Shown here: positions 47,792-48,178 of the stretch, one piece after another
Layout of the letters: each line of letters starts with the position of its first letter
Numbering within the stretch: position 1 is the stretch's first letter
Assembly: GCA_018971945.1 (NCBI GenBank)
Contig: JAGWZH010000012.1
Location: forward strand, 1 to 48,178
Length of the DNA stretch: 48,178 bases
Source: Alphaproteobacteria bacterium
Lineage (GTDB): Bacteria; Pseudomonadota; Alphaproteobacteria; Caulobacterales; Aquidulcibacteraceae
Direction: 5' to 3'
The notes under the pieces: model-generated
The model's database searches: none
What the model was told of the DNA's origin: nothing
What the model saw: only the letters and a program-made list of their open reading frames with translations
Made by a program: the position numbers and the translations under genes

Positions 47792-48178
47792 TTAACCCTG
47801 AAACAGCCAAGCGCCGGTGCGCCAGGCAAGCACGCCAAGAGCGATGGCGCTCAGGTTAAACAGCAAAAACCGCAGCACGATGATATTGACGGTGGCCTGC
47901 ACCAAGCTGTGGACGACGCGAAAGCCGACATAAACCCAGGCGGCGATCAGCGCGATGGGATCAGCGCCCTCGGCGACCAATGTGTGGATGAGGCAGAGCG
48001 CGTAGAACAAAGTGGGCTGTTCGTGCAGATGATTATAATTGTCGGCCGGCCTTTGCGTCGCAGCAGGCAAGGCTGGCTTCTGGCCCGTGCGGGCGGCTTC
48101 TTCCGGGTCGATCTTCAGCTTGGCCATCGCGGGAAGGCGGGTGGCGTAAAGCCAAATCAGCATCACGAATGTCCACAC
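47792..48178 (-). CDS. MAPEG family membrane protein, partial
   Basis: The frame is open to the right edge; 128 residues are present and the true N terminus is probably just outside. Hydrophobic helices include WTFVMLIWLYATRLPAM, LFYALCLIHTLVA, ALIAAWVYVGFRVVHSLVQ and VLRFLLFNLSAIALGVLAW. The FRVVHSLVQ and NHLHEQPTLFYALC motifs are characteristic of bacterial MAPEG (eicosanoid/glutathione-related) proteins. The bacterial function is unknown. A strong terminator follows it. Confidence 0.88.
   Translation of the reverse strand: MWTFVMLIWLYATRLPAMAKLKIDPEEAARTGQKPALPAATQRPADNYNHLHEQPTLFYALCLIHTLVAEGADPIALIAAWVYVGFRVVHSLVQATVNIIVLRFLLFNLSAIALGVLAWRTGAWLFQG

Overview
The window is GC-rich, densely coded DNA from an alphaproteobacterium, most likely of the Caulobacterales/Hyphomonadaceae/Parvularculales kind. 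The diagnosis rests on family content: an RcdA-type DUF1465 protein (regulator of CtrA degradation), DUF1192, DUF2948 and UPF0262 proteins, an L31 without the Cys motif, a BRCT-containing LigA of about 800 residues, and the order murA-DUF2948-hisD-UPF0262-LMW phosphatase-infA-maf-RNase E/G-yacG. No phage, IS element, CRISPR array or rRNA operon was seen. The only tRNA is tRNA-Thr(GGU). Layout: 1-1894 holds the 3' end of GTP-type PEP carboxykinase with a UUCG terminator, then glycerol kinase on the minus strand. 1977-9362 holds tRNA-Thr, a 46-residue basic protein, and a tightly packed plus-strand run: murA, DUF2948, hisD, UPF0262 (successive ATGA overlaps), LMW phosphatase, infA, an SDR, maf, an RNase E/G homologue and yacG. 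9591-13797 (minus) holds a WD40 protein translationally coupled to a His-rich CobW/G3E GTPase, then an aminotransferase/oxidoreductase pair that could make an amino-sugar nucleotide. 13975-19736 is a hexosamine/hexose phosphate hub: glmM, a soluble 4,6-dehydratase-like enzyme, pgi and a phosphomannomutase/phosphoglucomutase. 19737-20365 has no intact gene but carries a probable LysR C-terminal remnant. 20366-25189 holds gpmA plus a RibD-like deaminase, a GT4 glycosyltransferase, a quinone oxidoreductase, DUF1192, rcdA and rpmE. 25265-25367 is a 15-bp tandem repeat just upstream of the rpmE promoter. 25494-38816 is a rearranged division and cell-wall (dcw) cluster, murB-ddl-ftsQ-ftsA-ftsZ-lpxC-bamD-ligA, interrupted by three minus-strand genes: a small TIR-like membrane protein, a large TPR protein and an XRE regulator. 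38923-48178 holds a methyltransferase, cysQ, ugd, a membrane TIR-domain protein, trmJ, a DUF6882-like protein, a secreted clan GH-A-like hydrolase, rimO and a partial MAPEG protein with a strong terminator. Working together: glmM/pgi/pgm/ugd/dehydratase/aminotransferase/GT4 point to envelope glycan and lipid A precursor supply next to peptidoglycan (murA, murB, ddl), lipid A (lpxC), outer-membrane assembly (bamD) and division (ftsQAZ) genes. Convergent gene pairs here repeatedly overlap or abut at their stop codons, leaving little room for terminators. The least explained items are the two related TIR proteins (one reduced and lacking the catalytic Glu), the CobW-WD40 pair, the chain of mini-ORFs in front of the quinone oxidoreductase, and the 15-bp repeat array.
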